DNA of 63,517 bases from Nocardia sp. (GCF_025465275.1 NZ_JAODNK010000192.1:1-63517); one strand, 5' to 3'; counted from the stretch's first letter, positions 1 through 9,026 are shown. Numbers and translations are program-made. The notes: generated by a model from the letters alone, not told the origin.

Positions 1-824
1 ATGCCCTTGGGTTTGCCGGTGGTGCCGGAGGTGTAGAGGATGAACAGCGGGTGCTCGGCATCGAAGGCCTGGGCCTCGTGCTCGGGTGAGGCGTGCGCGA
101 CGGTCTCGTGCCACCACAGATCCCGGCATGCGGTCCACGACACATTCAGCCCGGTGCGGTTGACCACTAGAACATGCTCGACGCTCGAATCGCCGTCTGC
201 GAGGGCGGCATCCACCGCGTCCTTGAGTGGTGCAGGTTTCCCGCGCCGCCACTGCCCGTCGGTGGTGATGACCAGGCGTGCCGACGCGTCATCCACCCTC
301 TGCCGCAAGGCACCCGGCGAGAAGCCCGCGAACACCACCGAATGCGTCAGCCCCAAACGTGCGCAGGCCAGCATGGATACGATGGCCTCGGGCACCATGG
401 GCAGGTAGATGGCCACCCGATCGCCCGCCCGAAGGCCCAGAGCGGTGAAATAGTTTGCGGCACGGCTTGTTTCGGAAAGCAGCTCCCGATACGTGATATT
501 GCGGGAATCGCCGGGTTCGCCCTCCCAGTGGATGGCGACCTGGTCGCCGTATCCGTCGAGCACGTGCCGGTCGACGCAGTTGTAGGCGACGTTCAGCTTG
601 CCGCCTGTGAACCAGCGGGCGAAGGGCGCGTTGTCCCAGTCCAGGACGCGGGTCCACGGCTGTTCCCAGTGCAGCCTTTGCGCCTGCTCGGCCCAGAATC
701 CCTCGCGATCCGCGGCGGCTCGTTCGTAGAGAGAGGCGTCGGCGTTGGCGGAGGCGGCGAAGTCAGCGCTCGGTGGATACGCATCCGGATGGTCGGCGGC
801 GGTTTCGGTCATCTTCGCCTCCAT
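1..824 (-). CDS. acs: Acetyl-CoA synthetase (acetate-CoA ligase), N-terminal part
   Basis: AMP-forming ligase that activates acetate, or a similar short acid, to the CoA thioester. About 274 residues are visible. The N-terminal acetyl-CoA-synthetase cap is clear (FWAEQAQRLHWEQPW, then GGKLNVAYNCVDRH), followed by IHWEGEPGDSR and the adenylation domain. The reading frame runs off the left edge just after the phosphate-binding loop YTSGTTGKPKG, so the C-terminal half and catalytic lysine are not in the window. The ATG at 824 overlaps the TGA of the upstream acyl-CoA dehydrogenase gene by one base (TGATG); a second in-frame ATG lies at 812. It is the last visible gene of the operon starting at 8941 and could recycle acetate released by the pathway, which is inference. 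Confidence 0.9.
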   Translation of the reverse strand, partial: MEAKMTETAADHPDAYPPSADFAASANADASLYERAAADREGFWAEQAQRLHWEQPWTRVLDWDNAPFARWFTGGKLNVAYNCVDRHVLDGYGDQVAIHWEGEPGDSRNITYRELLSETSRAANYFTALGLRAGDRVAIYLPMVPEAIVSMLACARLGLTHSVVFAGFSPGALRQRVDDASARLVITTDGQWRRGKPAPLKDAVDAALADGDSSVEHVLVVNRTGLNVSWTACRDLWWHETVAHASPEHEAQAFDAEHPLFILYTSGTTGKPKG

Positions 825-1975
825 CAGTAGGACTTCGGAAGCCGAAGGCTGTGCTGCGCGACGTAATTGAGGATCATCTCGCGGCTCACCGGGGCAATCC
901 GGAGAAGTCGCGCCAGTCCCCATTGCGGGAGAAGCCCGTATTCGGCGCTGAGCCCGTTGCCACCGTGGATCTGAATGGTCTGATCAGCGGCGGCCACGGC
1001 CGCTTCCGCCGCCGCATACTTCGCCATATTGGCCGCTTCACCGGCCGGCATTCCGTTCTCGTACAACCATGCGGCCTTTGCCGTCATCATCGCTGCGAGC
1101 TCGACTTCGATTTTGGCCTTGGCCAGCGGATGCGAGATCCCTTGGTACCCGCCGATTGCCGATCCCCACACCGATCGGGTTCGTGCGTAGGCAGCGCCGC
1201 GATCGATGGCGAAGCGACCGATGCCGACGCATACCGCCGCACCGGTGATCCGTTCGGGATTGAGGCCGTCGAATACCTGCCGGAAGCCCTCGCCCTCGAC
1301 GCCGAGGAGGCTGTCGGCCGGCAGTCGCACATTGTCGAAGTGGAGAGTGAACTGTTTCTCGGGGAGGCTGATACCCACGGGCAGTGGATGTTTGATGAGA
1401 CCGGGTGCATCGGCCGGTACCACGAACAGCGACATCTGTGCCGCCCCAGTGGATTCATCACGTCCGGTCCGAGCCACTACGATCAAAGCGGCGGCTTCGT
1501 CGACGCCGGAGATGTAGTACTTGGTCCCATTCAGTACGTAGTCGCTGCCCGTGCGGGCCGCGGTGGTTGATATCCGGTGACTGTTGGATCCGGCATCCGG
1601 TTCGGTGATGGCGAAGACCACCTTGGTGCCGGTTGCCATGCGCGGCAACCATTCCTGGCGTTGCTGCTCGGTGCCGTACTTTGTCAGCAGTTCACCCGAG
1701 ATCGCGCTGGAGACCAGAAGCAGCAATTGCGGGCATCCGTGCGCAGCGGATTCCTCGCAGACGATCGCCAGTTCGCTCATGCCGGCGCCCCCACCACCGT
1801 ACTGCTCGGGCAGGTTGATCCCGATGAAGCCGTGATCGGCCAGGTCTTGCCAGAGTTCGCTGGTCGGCTCGTGCGCAACTGCACGCTCGGCGTAATAGGC
1901 CGGTCCGTACTTGTCGGAGATCGCGCCGACCGCTCTCCGGAGTTCTTGCTGTTCGGCCGATTCGGTGAAGTCCAT
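824..1975 (-). CDS. Acyl-CoA dehydrogenase (isovaleryl/citronellyl-CoA DH-like)
   Basis: FAD-dependent alpha,beta-dehydrogenation of an acyl-CoA; 383 residues, normal family length. The FAD/substrate motif FAITEPDAGSNSH is near residues 121-133 and the C-terminal QIHGGNG motif is present. At the position where medium-chain enzymes carry the catalytic Glu (YEGTSQ) this protein has APVS. A Glu in GLNPERI (E241) sits where isovaleryl-CoA and long-chain enzymes place their base, so the enzyme should be active with the alternative base; this follows from family knowledge and was not aligned here. The start is the ATG at 1975, which overlaps the TGA of the AtuA-like gene (TGATG). A longer in-frame extension upstream is only readthrough of that gene. 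In context it would desaturate the acid before carboxylation. Confidence 0.93.
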   Translation of the reverse strand: MDFTESAEQQELRRAVGAISDKYGPAYYAERAVAHEPTSELWQDLADHGFIGINLPEQYGGGGAGMSELAIVCEESAAHGCPQLLLLVSSAISGELLTKYGTEQQRQEWLPRMATGTKVVFAITEPDAGSNSHRISTTAARTGSDYVLNGTKYYISGVDEAAALIVVARTGRDESTGAAQMSLFVVPADAPGLIKHPLPVGISLPEKQFTLHFDNVRLPADSLLGVEGEGFRQVFDGLNPERITGAAVCVGIGRFAIDRGAAYARTRSVWGSAIGGYQGISHPLAKAKIEVELAAMMTAKAAWLYENGMPAGEAANMAKYAAAEAAVAAADQTIQIHGGNGLSAEYGLLPQWGLARLLRIAPVSREMILNYVAQHSLRLPKSY

Positions 1976-3765
1976 CAGAACGCCCCTGTGAGCTTGTCTG
2001 GTATGTCGGTGTAAGTGGCGCGCAGGAACTCGCCGAGTCCTTTTGCCTGCGGATCGGTCCGAGTGCACGACGCCACACCCTCGCCCAAGAACCCGACGAC
2101 GACGAAATTCAACGCGCGCAGGTTCGGGAACTCGTATCGGCGAACTTCGAGTCCTGCTGCGTCGGAGACCAATTCGGTGAACTTCTCACTCGTCAGGTGC
2201 TTCCGCAGCCAATCCCAGCGTTCCTCGGTATCGGTCCAGACACCGACGTTCGCTTTGCCGCCCTTGTCGCCCGACCGCGCTGCCACCACCGCTCCCAGAG
2301 GCCGCCGCGTAGTCGGACCGAAATCATCGTTGGAAGAGGTTGGTTCCACGCTCGGAATCACGCCGAAGTAACGGTCGTCGGTCCACGGACAGTCCGCGAT
2401 CGTTTCGCGGGAGCCATCCTCGTACACGACCACCTGTTCGATGACCGTGGCTGGAATGACGGTCGGCCAGTACACGCCGAACTCGGATGCGGACGACGGC
2501 GGGGTCGTCGTGTGAAAGCCCGCGTAACCTGCGACCGCCAGCTCCTGTACCGCGTTCGAGAAGGCTCGGTCTACCTTCTTTCTGTCGCGGTCCTTGACGG
2601 TGATCCGCAGGTGGGCGCTCGCCTCGCTCAAACGGGCCGGCGCGGTCCGGTCGTAGCGCAGCAATTGCACGTCCACATCATCGAAAGACGCACGCCCGCC
2701 GAGTATTTCGAACAGCTGATCGGTTGCCCACCGTGCCTTCTCCTCGATATCGAGTCCGGTCAGCACGAGCGTCATGGTGTTCCGATAGCCGCCGATGTAG
2801 TTCATCGCCACTTTGAGGTTCGGGGGTGGGGGAGACCCCGTGGCGCCGGTCACGCGGACCCGGTCGACGCCCTCCTGAGTCAGCTGCAGCGTGTCGAAAT
2901 GGGCGACGACATCGGGATTCAGATACACCGGAGAGTCGACCTCATAGAGCAGCTGTGCGGTGACCGTTCCGGGAGACACCAGTCCGCCGGTGCCGTCATG
3001 CTTGGTAATGACGAAGCTGCCGTCATGGGCGAGTTCGGCAATCGGTGAACCGGGGTACCGGCGGTCGGTGACCTCGTGGATCTGGGAGTAGTTTCCGCCG
3101 GTTGCCTGAGGCCCGCATTCGATGATGTGGCCCACGGCCACCGCCCCGGCGAGGGCATCGAAGTCGGTGCGCTCCCAGCCGTGCCACCAGGCGCCGACGC
3201 CCAGTACGAGGGCCGCGTCGGTCACGCGGGGTGTGATCACCACATCGGCACCACGGGTCAGTGCGGCGGCGATGCCCCAGCCGCCCATGTACGCATTTGC
3301 CGAAATCGGCTGGGCGCCGGAGTCTTTGAGAGTCACACCCGTGTCGAGGTGACGGAACCAGTTGCCTGCGGCTTGCAATTGCGGTAGCCGTTGCACGAGG
3401 TCGTCGCCCTCGATGTGCGCGACCGACAGCTCCACCTCGGCCGCGTGGGCGATGGCGCGGACCTGATCGGCAAGACCGGCGGGCTCGAGTCCGCCGGCAT
3501 TGACGACGATCTTGATACCGCGCTCGGCGCAGGTCCGGGCGACCTGTGCGAACTGCGTGAGAAATGTTCGCGCATAACCGGTTTCAGGATCCTTCTGCTT
3601 GGCCTTCCAGAGGATCAGCATGGTCAACTCGGCGAGGTAGTCGCCGGTCACCACGTCCACCGGTCCACCCTCCACCATTGCCTTCAAGGACCCGAGCCGG
3701 TCGCCGTAGAAGGCCGAGGCATTGCCGATACGCACCGGCCGACGCGGAGTCGTTGTGTCTGTCAT
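1975..3765 (-). CDS. AtuA-like (DUF1446) acyclic terpene utilisation protein
   Basis: About 596 residues. It opens with VRIGNASAFYGDR, continues through the DUF1446/AtuA domain (VVTGDYLAELTM, IKIVVNAGGLEP, ADVVITPRVTDA), and ends in the AtuA-like C-terminal domain with AARSGDKGGKANVGVW. AtuA is needed for growth of Pseudomonas on citronellol/geraniol but its reaction is not established; a hydratase or lyase role has been discussed. The start is the ATG at 3765, preceded by AAGGGGA at a good distance and 13 bases after the stop of the preceding gene. Its neighbours, an acyl-CoA carboxylase pair, hydratase and dehydrogenase, are the same enzyme types as in atuCDEF. That supports a branched-acid or isoprenoid route, but the substrate is unknown. 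Confidence 0.88.
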   Translation of the reverse strand: MTDTTTPRRPVRIGNASAFYGDRLGSLKAMVEGGPVDVVTGDYLAELTMLILWKAKQKDPETGYARTFLTQFAQVARTCAERGIKIVVNAGGLEPAGLADQVRAIAHAAEVELSVAHIEGDDLVQRLPQLQAAGNWFRHLDTGVTLKDSGAQPISANAYMGGWGIAAALTRGADVVITPRVTDAALVLGVGAWWHGWERTDFDALAGAVAVGHIIECGPQATGGNYSQIHEVTDRRYPGSPIAELAHDGSFVITKHDGTGGLVSPGTVTAQLLYEVDSPVYLNPDVVAHFDTLQLTQEGVDRVRVTGATGSPPPPNLKVAMNYIGGYRNTMTLVLTGLDIEEKARWATDQLFEILGGRASFDDVDVQLLRYDRTAPARLSEASAHLRITVKDRDRKKVDRAFSNAVQELAVAGYAGFHTTTPPSSASEFGVYWPTVIPATVIEQVVVYEDGSRETIADCPWTDDRYFGVIPSVEPTSSNDDFGPTTRRPLGAVVAARSGDKGGKANVGVWTDTEERWDWLRKHLTSEKFTELVSDAAGLEVRRYEFPNLRALNFVVVGFLGEGVASCTRTDPQAKGLGEFLRATYTDIPDKLTGAF

Positions 3766-3778
3766 CGGTCGATCCCCT

Positions 3779-4579
3779 TCAACGAGAGACGGTTCGGCTG
3801 TTTCGCCCACGGCCGGGCGCACCGGCGAAGGCCTGCGCGATGGCCATCCACGAGGAGGCGACGTCGCCCGTGACGGCCAACTCGGTGTCGGCCACATTGC
3901 GGCGCTGGGTGACCACCAGCACGAAATCCTCCGCAGGCCCGGCTACCCGGTGGGCCGCGTCCTCGGGCCCCCAGGTCCACTGTTCGTCGGCATCCGGCGC
4001 ATCCAGCTCGACGCGCACGGGCTCGGTGGGGACCACCAGATCGTTGAGCCGATAGGCGAATGCGAAGGTGCTCACTCCGAGGTGGGCGATGCTGCGCAAT
4101 GCCGGGGTCAGTGGATGACCGAGGCCCAGGGCGTCGTAGACGTCTTGGCCGTGGGCCCAGGTCTCCATCAGTCGTGCGGTGACCGACGAGGCCACGCTCA
4201 TATCCGGGCCGAACCAGGGCAGCCGTCGGCGCGGATCGTCGGCAGTGAAGGCAGCCAGCAGCTTTGTGCGGGATTCGGAGAACCAGTTCATCAACTCGAC
4301 CGGAGCGAGGTGCCGATGAGCCGCGGCCACATGGTCGGGGAAATTCGGACCACGTGCCGTCAGTCGATCAGCATCGATTCGGAACTGCTCGGTATCGGTC
4401 AGTGCCAGATGGGCGAAATCATCGAAATAGGCCAGATGCGACACCTGGTCCCGGATCGACCATCCGGCAGCGGGTGTCGGTGTCTCCCACACCTCTTCGG
4501 ACGAAGAGAACAGCAGGTCGATCAGCAAGTCGGTCTCAACCTCGAGATCGTGCAGCAGCGCGGGGTAGTCGAGTGCCAT
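3779..4579 (-). CDS. TIGR03084-like DinB/maleylpyruvate-isomerase-fold protein
   Basis: A 266-residue helical-bundle protein of the mycothiol-dependent/DinB superfamily. Visible landmarks are AAGWSIRDQVSHLAYFD, with a likely metal-binding His, and METWAHGQDVYDAL, with a second His; both match the metal-binding pattern of this group. Proteins of this type commonly sit beside AtuA-like and acyl-CoA carboxylase genes in actinobacteria, but no reaction is known to me. The start chosen is the ATG at 4579, giving a TAATG overlap with the hydratase stop codon; an ATG at 4594 is also possible. It is encoded in the middle of the operon, so a dedicated catabolic step, perhaps thiol-cofactor dependent, is plausible but unproven. 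Confidence 0.75.
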   Translation of the reverse strand: MALDYPALLHDLEVETDLLIDLLFSSSEEVWETPTPAAGWSIRDQVSHLAYFDDFAHLALTDTEQFRIDADRLTARGPNFPDHVAAAHRHLAPVELMNWFSESRTKLLAAFTADDPRRRLPWFGPDMSVASSVTARLMETWAHGQDVYDALGLGHPLTPALRSIAHLGVSTFAFAYRLNDLVVPTEPVRVELDAPDADEQWTWGPEDAAHRVAGPAEDFVLVVTQRRNVADTELAVTGDVASSWMAIAQAFAGAPGRGRNSRTVSR

Positions 4580-5343
4580 TACTTTCCCTGCCATTTCGGT
4601 GCGCGCCGCTCGGCGAAGGACAGCATGCCCTCCTGCGCGTCTTCGCTCGAATACACTGGCGCCCAGATCTTCTCGGCGTGTTCGTAGGCCTCGCCCAGCG
4701 GAAGTTCCGCGGTGAGTGCCATGGTCCGCTTGCCCGCCAGTACCGACAGCGGCGCGTTCGCCGCGACCTGCTGGGCCAGCGCCTGTGCACGCGCGTGCAA
4801 CTCGGTGGGTTCGGCCAACTGGTTGACGAACCCGATCTCGTGGGCGCGCGCGGCGGTCATCGGAGCGCCGGTGAGTACGATCTCCATCGCCACTCGGCGG
4901 GGAATCATCAGCGGAAGTGGTGCGGCCCAGGGTGATCCACGCCCTACCTTCACCTCCGAAATGGCGAAGGTCGCGGTCGTCGAGGCGATGCAGAGGTCGC
5001 AGGTCTGGGCGAGCAGGAAGCCACCGGCCATGGCTGCGCCATTGACCGCCGCGATCGTAGGTTTCGACACCTCGATATTGCGTCCGAACTGCGGCACGAA
5101 ATCGATCGGCGGAATCGCCAGCTGCTCGGCAGCCATCTCCTTGAGATCGCCGCCGGCGCAGAACGCCTTGTTGCCTGCACCGGTCAGCACGAGCACCGCC
5201 GCTCGGTCGTCCTCGTTGAACCTCCGCACTCCTGCGAAGAGACCTTCGCGGACCGCCTTGTTGAGGCTGTTGCGCGCGGTGGGACGGTTGATGGTCAGCC
5301 AGGCGATATTGTCGCGAACCTCGTACAGCACTGCGTCATTCAC
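4579..5343 (-). CDS. Enoyl-CoA hydratase/isomerase family protein
   Basis: Crotonase-fold enzyme of 254 residues. It has the oxyanion-hole regions NKAFCAGGDLKEMA and AAVNGAAMAGGFLLAQTCD, and the C-terminal half typical of short hydratases (FAISEVKVGRGSPWAAP). It probably hydrates the unsaturated acyl-CoA produced in this pathway; in the Pseudomonas Atu pathway the equivalent step is isohexenylglutaconyl-CoA hydration. The start is GTG at 5343, overlapping the TGA of the carboxylase alpha gene (GTGA). The same frame stays open upstream across the carboxylase gene, but that extension has no crotonase features. Substrate cannot be read from the sequence. Confidence 0.9.
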   Translation of the reverse strand: MNDAVLYEVRDNIAWLTINRPTARNSLNKAVREGLFAGVRRFNEDDRAAVLVLTGAGNKAFCAGGDLKEMAAEQLAIPPIDFVPQFGRNIEVSKPTIAAVNGAAMAGGFLLAQTCDLCIASTTATFAISEVKVGRGSPWAAPLPLMIPRRVAMEIVLTGAPMTAARAHEIGFVNQLAEPTELHARAQALAQQVAANAPLSVLAGKRTMALTAELPLGEAYEHAEKIWAPVYSSEDAQEGMLSFAERRAPKWQGK

Positions 5344-7346
5344 GAGGCGTCCCCGTCCTGAACGATCGCCAGCACCTGGCCGGAGTCGACCTGTGTCGCC
5401 ACCGAGACGGGGATCTTGATGACCACGCCCGCGGCGGGGGTGCGGATTGTGTGCTCCATCTTCATGGCCTCCAGGACGACTACCGCCGCACCGGCCGAAA
5501 CGGATTGGCCCTCGGAGACTTCGATGCGCACCACGGTTCCTGGCATGGGCGCCAGCAGTGACCCAGCCTCCTGCAGATCGGTGGGGTCCGAGAAGCGCTC
5601 GGTTTCGCGCAGTTCGGTCGAGCCGAGGGCGCTGTCGACGAAGTACAGCGCCCCAGCGCGGGTGATCCGATACCGCCGCCGGACACCGTCGATGACGGCA
5701 TCGACAAGTTCGCCGGTCGCCTCGTTCAGCTCGACGGAGTGAGGCTGCCACGTACCGGCCCGGGCGGTGAGGACGGCCCGATCGAAGCGATATTCGACAT
5801 CGATCTGCTCGTCGCCATGCAGGAACGACACTGTTTGGGGGGCACTGTGCAGTGTTCGGAAGCCGGACGGCAGACCCGGCAGGATCGTAGAACGACCGCG
5901 CCGATCGGCTTGGGCGGCCAGCGCGGCGGCGAGCGCGTGTGTCGGCACCGTCGCTGCGGTGTCCCCGCGGCGCACCATGAGTGCTGCCGGATCGTGGCGC
6001 TCGAGGTAGCCGGTATCGATTGCGCCGGAGCGAAACTCAGGCTCCCGCAGGATGCCGATGAGCAGGTCGCGGTTCGTGGTTACACCGTGTATGCGGGTCT
6101 CCTGCAACGCTCGGGACACCAGGTCGCAGGCAGCATCGCGGTCGGCGCCGAAGCCGATCACCTTGGCAAGCATCGGATCGTAGTAGGTGCTCACCAGTGA
6201 GCCGGATCCGAATCCGGCATCGACACGGACGCCTTCCAGCTCAGGGAACTCCAGGGTCGTCAGCGTGCCCGAGACCGGAATGAAGCCTGCCGCAACGTCT
6301 TCAGCGTAGAGGCGCACCTCTACCGCATGGCCTCGCGGCGACACATCCAGCATTTCCTCCGGGAGCGGGGCGCCCGAGGCGACAAGTAGCTGGCCGCGTA
6401 CCAGATCGATTCCGGTGACGAGCTCGGTGACCGGATGTTCCACCTGCAGCCGCGTGTTGACCTCTAGGAAGTAGAACGAACCATCCTGCGCCATAACGAA
6501 TTCCACCGTACCGGCGCCCTCGTAGGACAGCGCTTTTCCGGCCGCGACCGCAGCGCGACCGAGTTCGTCGCGCAGTGCGTCATCGACGGCAGTCGACGGC
6601 GACTCCTCGATGATCTTCTGATACCGCCGCTGAATGGAGCATTCGCGCTCACCGAGGTGAACGACTGTCCCGTAGCGGTCACCGAAGATTTGGACCTCGA
6701 TGTGCCGCGGCGATTGCACGAACTTCTCCAGGAACACAGTGCCGTCACCGAACGCGGAGGCTGCCTCCCGCTGCGCGCTGCGCACCGCTTCGATCAGTTC
6801 GACCTGCTCGGACACGATGCGCATGCCGCGCCCGCCCCCGCCGAATGCCGCCTTCACGAGAATCGGAAATCCGATTTTCTCCGCTGCCTTACCCAGGCGA
6901 TCGGCGTCGATGTCCGACTCGTTCGCCACCGTCACGCCCGGCAACACCGGTACTCCGGCGGCGGCCATCATCCGTTTCGCTTCGATCTTCGAGCCCATCG
7001 CGGCAATCGCCTCCGGGCTCGGGCCGACGAAGACTATCCCCGCCCGGGCGCACTCCCGTGCGAATTGTTCGTTCTCCGAGAGGAATCCGTATCCGGGATG
7101 GACCGCGTCCGCGCTGGTGCGCAGGGCCGCGCCGAGGACGAGATCAGCCCGCAGGTAGGTGTCGGCGGGCGCGGTGCCGGGCAGATGGACGGACTCGTCC
7201 GCCTGTAGGACGTACGGTGCGTTGCGATCGGCGTCCGAGTACAGCGCCACCGTGGCGATGTCCATCTGCCGCGCGGTGCGGATGATCCGCGACGCGATCT
7301 CGCCGCGGTTGGCGATGAGGAGTTTGGTGATCATCGAGGGACTCAC
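5340..7346 (-). CDS. Acyl-CoA carboxylase alpha subunit (biotin carboxylase + BCCP)
   Basis: ATP-dependent biotin carboxylase fused to a biotin carrier domain, 668 residues. The N-terminus has KLLIANRGEIASRIIRTA, the ATP-grasp domain has GGGGRGMR, and HLGERECSIQRRYQK and FLEVNTRLQVEHPVTE are present. The biotinyl lysine is in EAMKMEH near residue 629, followed by a complete lipoyl/biotinyl fold. It pairs with the carboxyltransferase encoded directly upstream. The longest start is GTG at 7346, overlapping the upstream TGA (GTGA); an ATG at 7334 is an alternative and would also give a normal N-terminus. With AtuA, dehydrogenase and hydratase genes in the same operon, the substrate may be a methyl-branched or geranyl-type enoyl-CoA rather than acetyl- or propionyl-CoA. 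Confidence 0.93.
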   Translation of the reverse strand: MSPSMITKLLIANRGEIASRIIRTARQMDIATVALYSDADRNAPYVLQADESVHLPGTAPADTYLRADLVLGAALRTSADAVHPGYGFLSENEQFARECARAGIVFVGPSPEAIAAMGSKIEAKRMMAAAGVPVLPGVTVANESDIDADRLGKAAEKIGFPILVKAAFGGGGRGMRIVSEQVELIEAVRSAQREAASAFGDGTVFLEKFVQSPRHIEVQIFGDRYGTVVHLGERECSIQRRYQKIIEESPSTAVDDALRDELGRAAVAAGKALSYEGAGTVEFVMAQDGSFYFLEVNTRLQVEHPVTELVTGIDLVRGQLLVASGAPLPEEMLDVSPRGHAVEVRLYAEDVAAGFIPVSGTLTTLEFPELEGVRVDAGFGSGSLVSTYYDPMLAKVIGFGADRDAACDLVSRALQETRIHGVTTNRDLLIGILREPEFRSGAIDTGYLERHDPAALMVRRGDTAATVPTHALAAALAAQADRRGRSTILPGLPSGFRTLHSAPQTVSFLHGDEQIDVEYRFDRAVLTARAGTWQPHSVELNEATGELVDAVIDGVRRRYRITRAGALYFVDSALGSTELRETERFSDPTDLQEAGSLLAPMPGTVVRIEVSEGQSVSAGAAVVVLEAMKMEHTIRTPAAGVVIKIPVSVATQVDSGQVLAIVQDGDAS

Positions 7347-8941
7347 ATCCTGAAGACGCCGAAGCCGCGACGGCCGGCGACCTTGGCGGAATGGGCAGCG
7401 GACAGCGACATGCCGAGTACCGAACGGGTGTCGCGCGGATCGATCACACCGTCGTCGTAGAGGCGCGCCGAAATGAAGAATGGATGCGACTCGGCCTCGA
7501 TCTGCCGTTCGATGGAGGCGGTGCGCTGCACATCGGCTTCGGTATCGAACTCGCGTCCCGAGGCGGCTGCGGCTGCCTTGCCGACAATAGACATCACGCC
7601 GGCCAACTGCTGCGCGCCCATCACGGCCAACTTGGCATTGGCCCAGGTGAACATGAAGCGGGGATCGTATGCGCGGCCGGACATTCCGTAGTTTCCCGCG
7701 CCGAACGAACCGCCCATATTGATGCTGATGTGCGGGACGTCGCTATTGGTGACGGCATTGATCATCTTCGCCCCGTCCTTGATGATCCCGCCCTGCTCGT
7801 ATTCGGTGCCGACCATGAATCCGGTGACGTTGTGCAGGAAGATCAACGGAGTGTCCGACTGATTCGCCAGCAGGATGAATTCCGTTGCCTTCTTGGCCTC
7901 GTCGCTGAACAGCACGCCGCGAGTATTGGCGAGGATTCCGACCGGGAAGCCGTGGATCGAGGCCCAGCCGGTCGTTATGCTGGTGCCCCACCGCGGCTTG
8001 TACTCGGAGAAGCGCGAACCGTCCGCGATGCGGGCAATGACCTCACGCGGGTCGAACGGAATGCGCGAATCGCCGGAAGCGATGCCGAGCAATTCGTCGG
8101 TATCGAACAGTGGTTCGTCAGCCGGGACGGTGGGCCCCGGGCCGAGCTTGCGCCAGTTGAGGTGAGCGACGATATCCCGGCCGATGCGGATCGCATCGGT
8201 CTCGTCGACCGCGAAGTAGTCGGCCAGACCCGATACCCGCGAATGCATGTCCGCACCGCCGAGCGCCTCGTCGTCGGCGTCCTCGCCGGTGGCCATCTTC
8301 ACCAGCGGCGGGCCACCGAGGAAGACCTTCGCCGCATTGTCGACCAGCACCGCGTAGTCGCACATACCCGGCACATAGGCCCCGCCGGCGGTCGAGTTGC
8401 CGAATACCAGCGCGATGGTGGGTATGCCCATCGATGACATCTCGGTCAGCTCGTGGAAGATCCGGCCCGCAGGCACGAACAGTTCGGCCTGGGTCGGCAG
8501 GTCGGCGCCGCCGGATTCGACGAGATAGACCACCGGCAGCCGATTGATGCGGGCAATCTCCAACGCGCGCAAGTTCTTTCGCAGCGTATACGGGTTCATC
8601 GTGCCGCCGCGCACGGTGGGATCGTGCGCGATGATCATGCACTCGATACCCGAAACCACACCGACGCCGGTGACGATAGCGGCCCCGACATTGAACTCGG
8701 TGCCCCAGGCGGCCAGCGCCGACAGCTCCAGGAGTGGGGCGTCACGATCGATGAGTAGCTCGATTCGCTCCCGGGCCAGCTTCTTGCCGCGATCGTGGTG
8801 GCGCTGGGCGTACCGCTCCCCACCGCCCGCCGCGGCTTGCGTCAACTGCCTGTCCAGGGCGGCCACAGCAGCCGACTGCACGCGTTGATTCTCCAGATAT
8901 GTCGACGATGCGGTGTCGACCTCGGACTTGAGTACGGGCAT
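7343..8941 (-). CDS. Acyl-CoA carboxylase beta subunit (carboxyltransferase)
   Basis: Biotin-dependent carboxyltransferase of 532 residues. Its N- and C-terminal crotonase-like halves are visible: GGTMNPYTLRKNLRALEIA, LVFGNSTAGGAYVPGMCDY, then GILANTRGVLFSDEAKKATEF and GGSFGAGNYGMSGRAYDPRF. The overall type resembles methylcrotonyl/geranyl-CoA carboxylase beta chains more than AccD for acetyl-CoA, which is a judgement from motifs. It is the first gene of the operon. The ATG at 8941 is preferred because GAAAGG lies just upstream; the GTG at 8974 has no well-spaced ribosome site. A 26-bp palindrome at 9001-9026 lies about 60 bases upstream and probably controls the operon. Confidence 0.93.
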   Translation of the reverse strand: MPVLKSEVDTASSTYLENQRVQSAAVAALDRQLTQAAAGGGERYAQRHHDRGKKLARERIELLIDRDAPLLELSALAAWGTEFNVGAAIVTGVGVVSGIECMIIAHDPTVRGGTMNPYTLRKNLRALEIARINRLPVVYLVESGGADLPTQAELFVPAGRIFHELTEMSSMGIPTIALVFGNSTAGGAYVPGMCDYAVLVDNAAKVFLGGPPLVKMATGEDADDEALGGADMHSRVSGLADYFAVDETDAIRIGRDIVAHLNWRKLGPGPTVPADEPLFDTDELLGIASGDSRIPFDPREVIARIADGSRFSEYKPRWGTSITTGWASIHGFPVGILANTRGVLFSDEAKKATEFILLANQSDTPLIFLHNVTGFMVGTEYEQGGIIKDGAKMINAVTNSDVPHISINMGGSFGAGNYGMSGRAYDPRFMFTWANAKLAVMGAQQLAGVMSIVGKAAAAASGREFDTEADVQRTASIERQIEAESHPFFISARLYDDGVIDPRDTRSVLGMSLSAAHSAKVAGRRGFGVFRM

Positions 8942-9000
8942 CCGTACGCCTTTCGATTCGAATGTCGCGATCACTCCCCGCGGGTTCAGTCCACCGGCCG

Positions 9001-9026
9001 AGTTAGTGAATGGCCATACACTAACT
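9001..9026. promoter_or_regulatory. 26-bp palindromic operator upstream of the carboxylase operon
   Basis: Arms AGTTAGTG and CACTAACT are perfect inverted copies, and the centre ATGGCCAT is itself palindromic; only one base pair of the 26-bp dyad mismatches. It lies between the operon start at 8941 and the end of the nitronate-monooxygenase-like gene, where the promoter must be. Size and symmetry fit a TetR/AcrR-family operator. No regulator gene lies next to it. Confidence 0.75.

Noticed and set aside
289..657. Open frames on the minus strand within the acetyl-CoA synthetase region and many similar long frames opposite or beside genes throughout the window.
   Set aside because: They lack domains, are Arg/Pro/Ser-rich as expected for out-of-frame reading of high-GC genes, and overlap well-supported genes.
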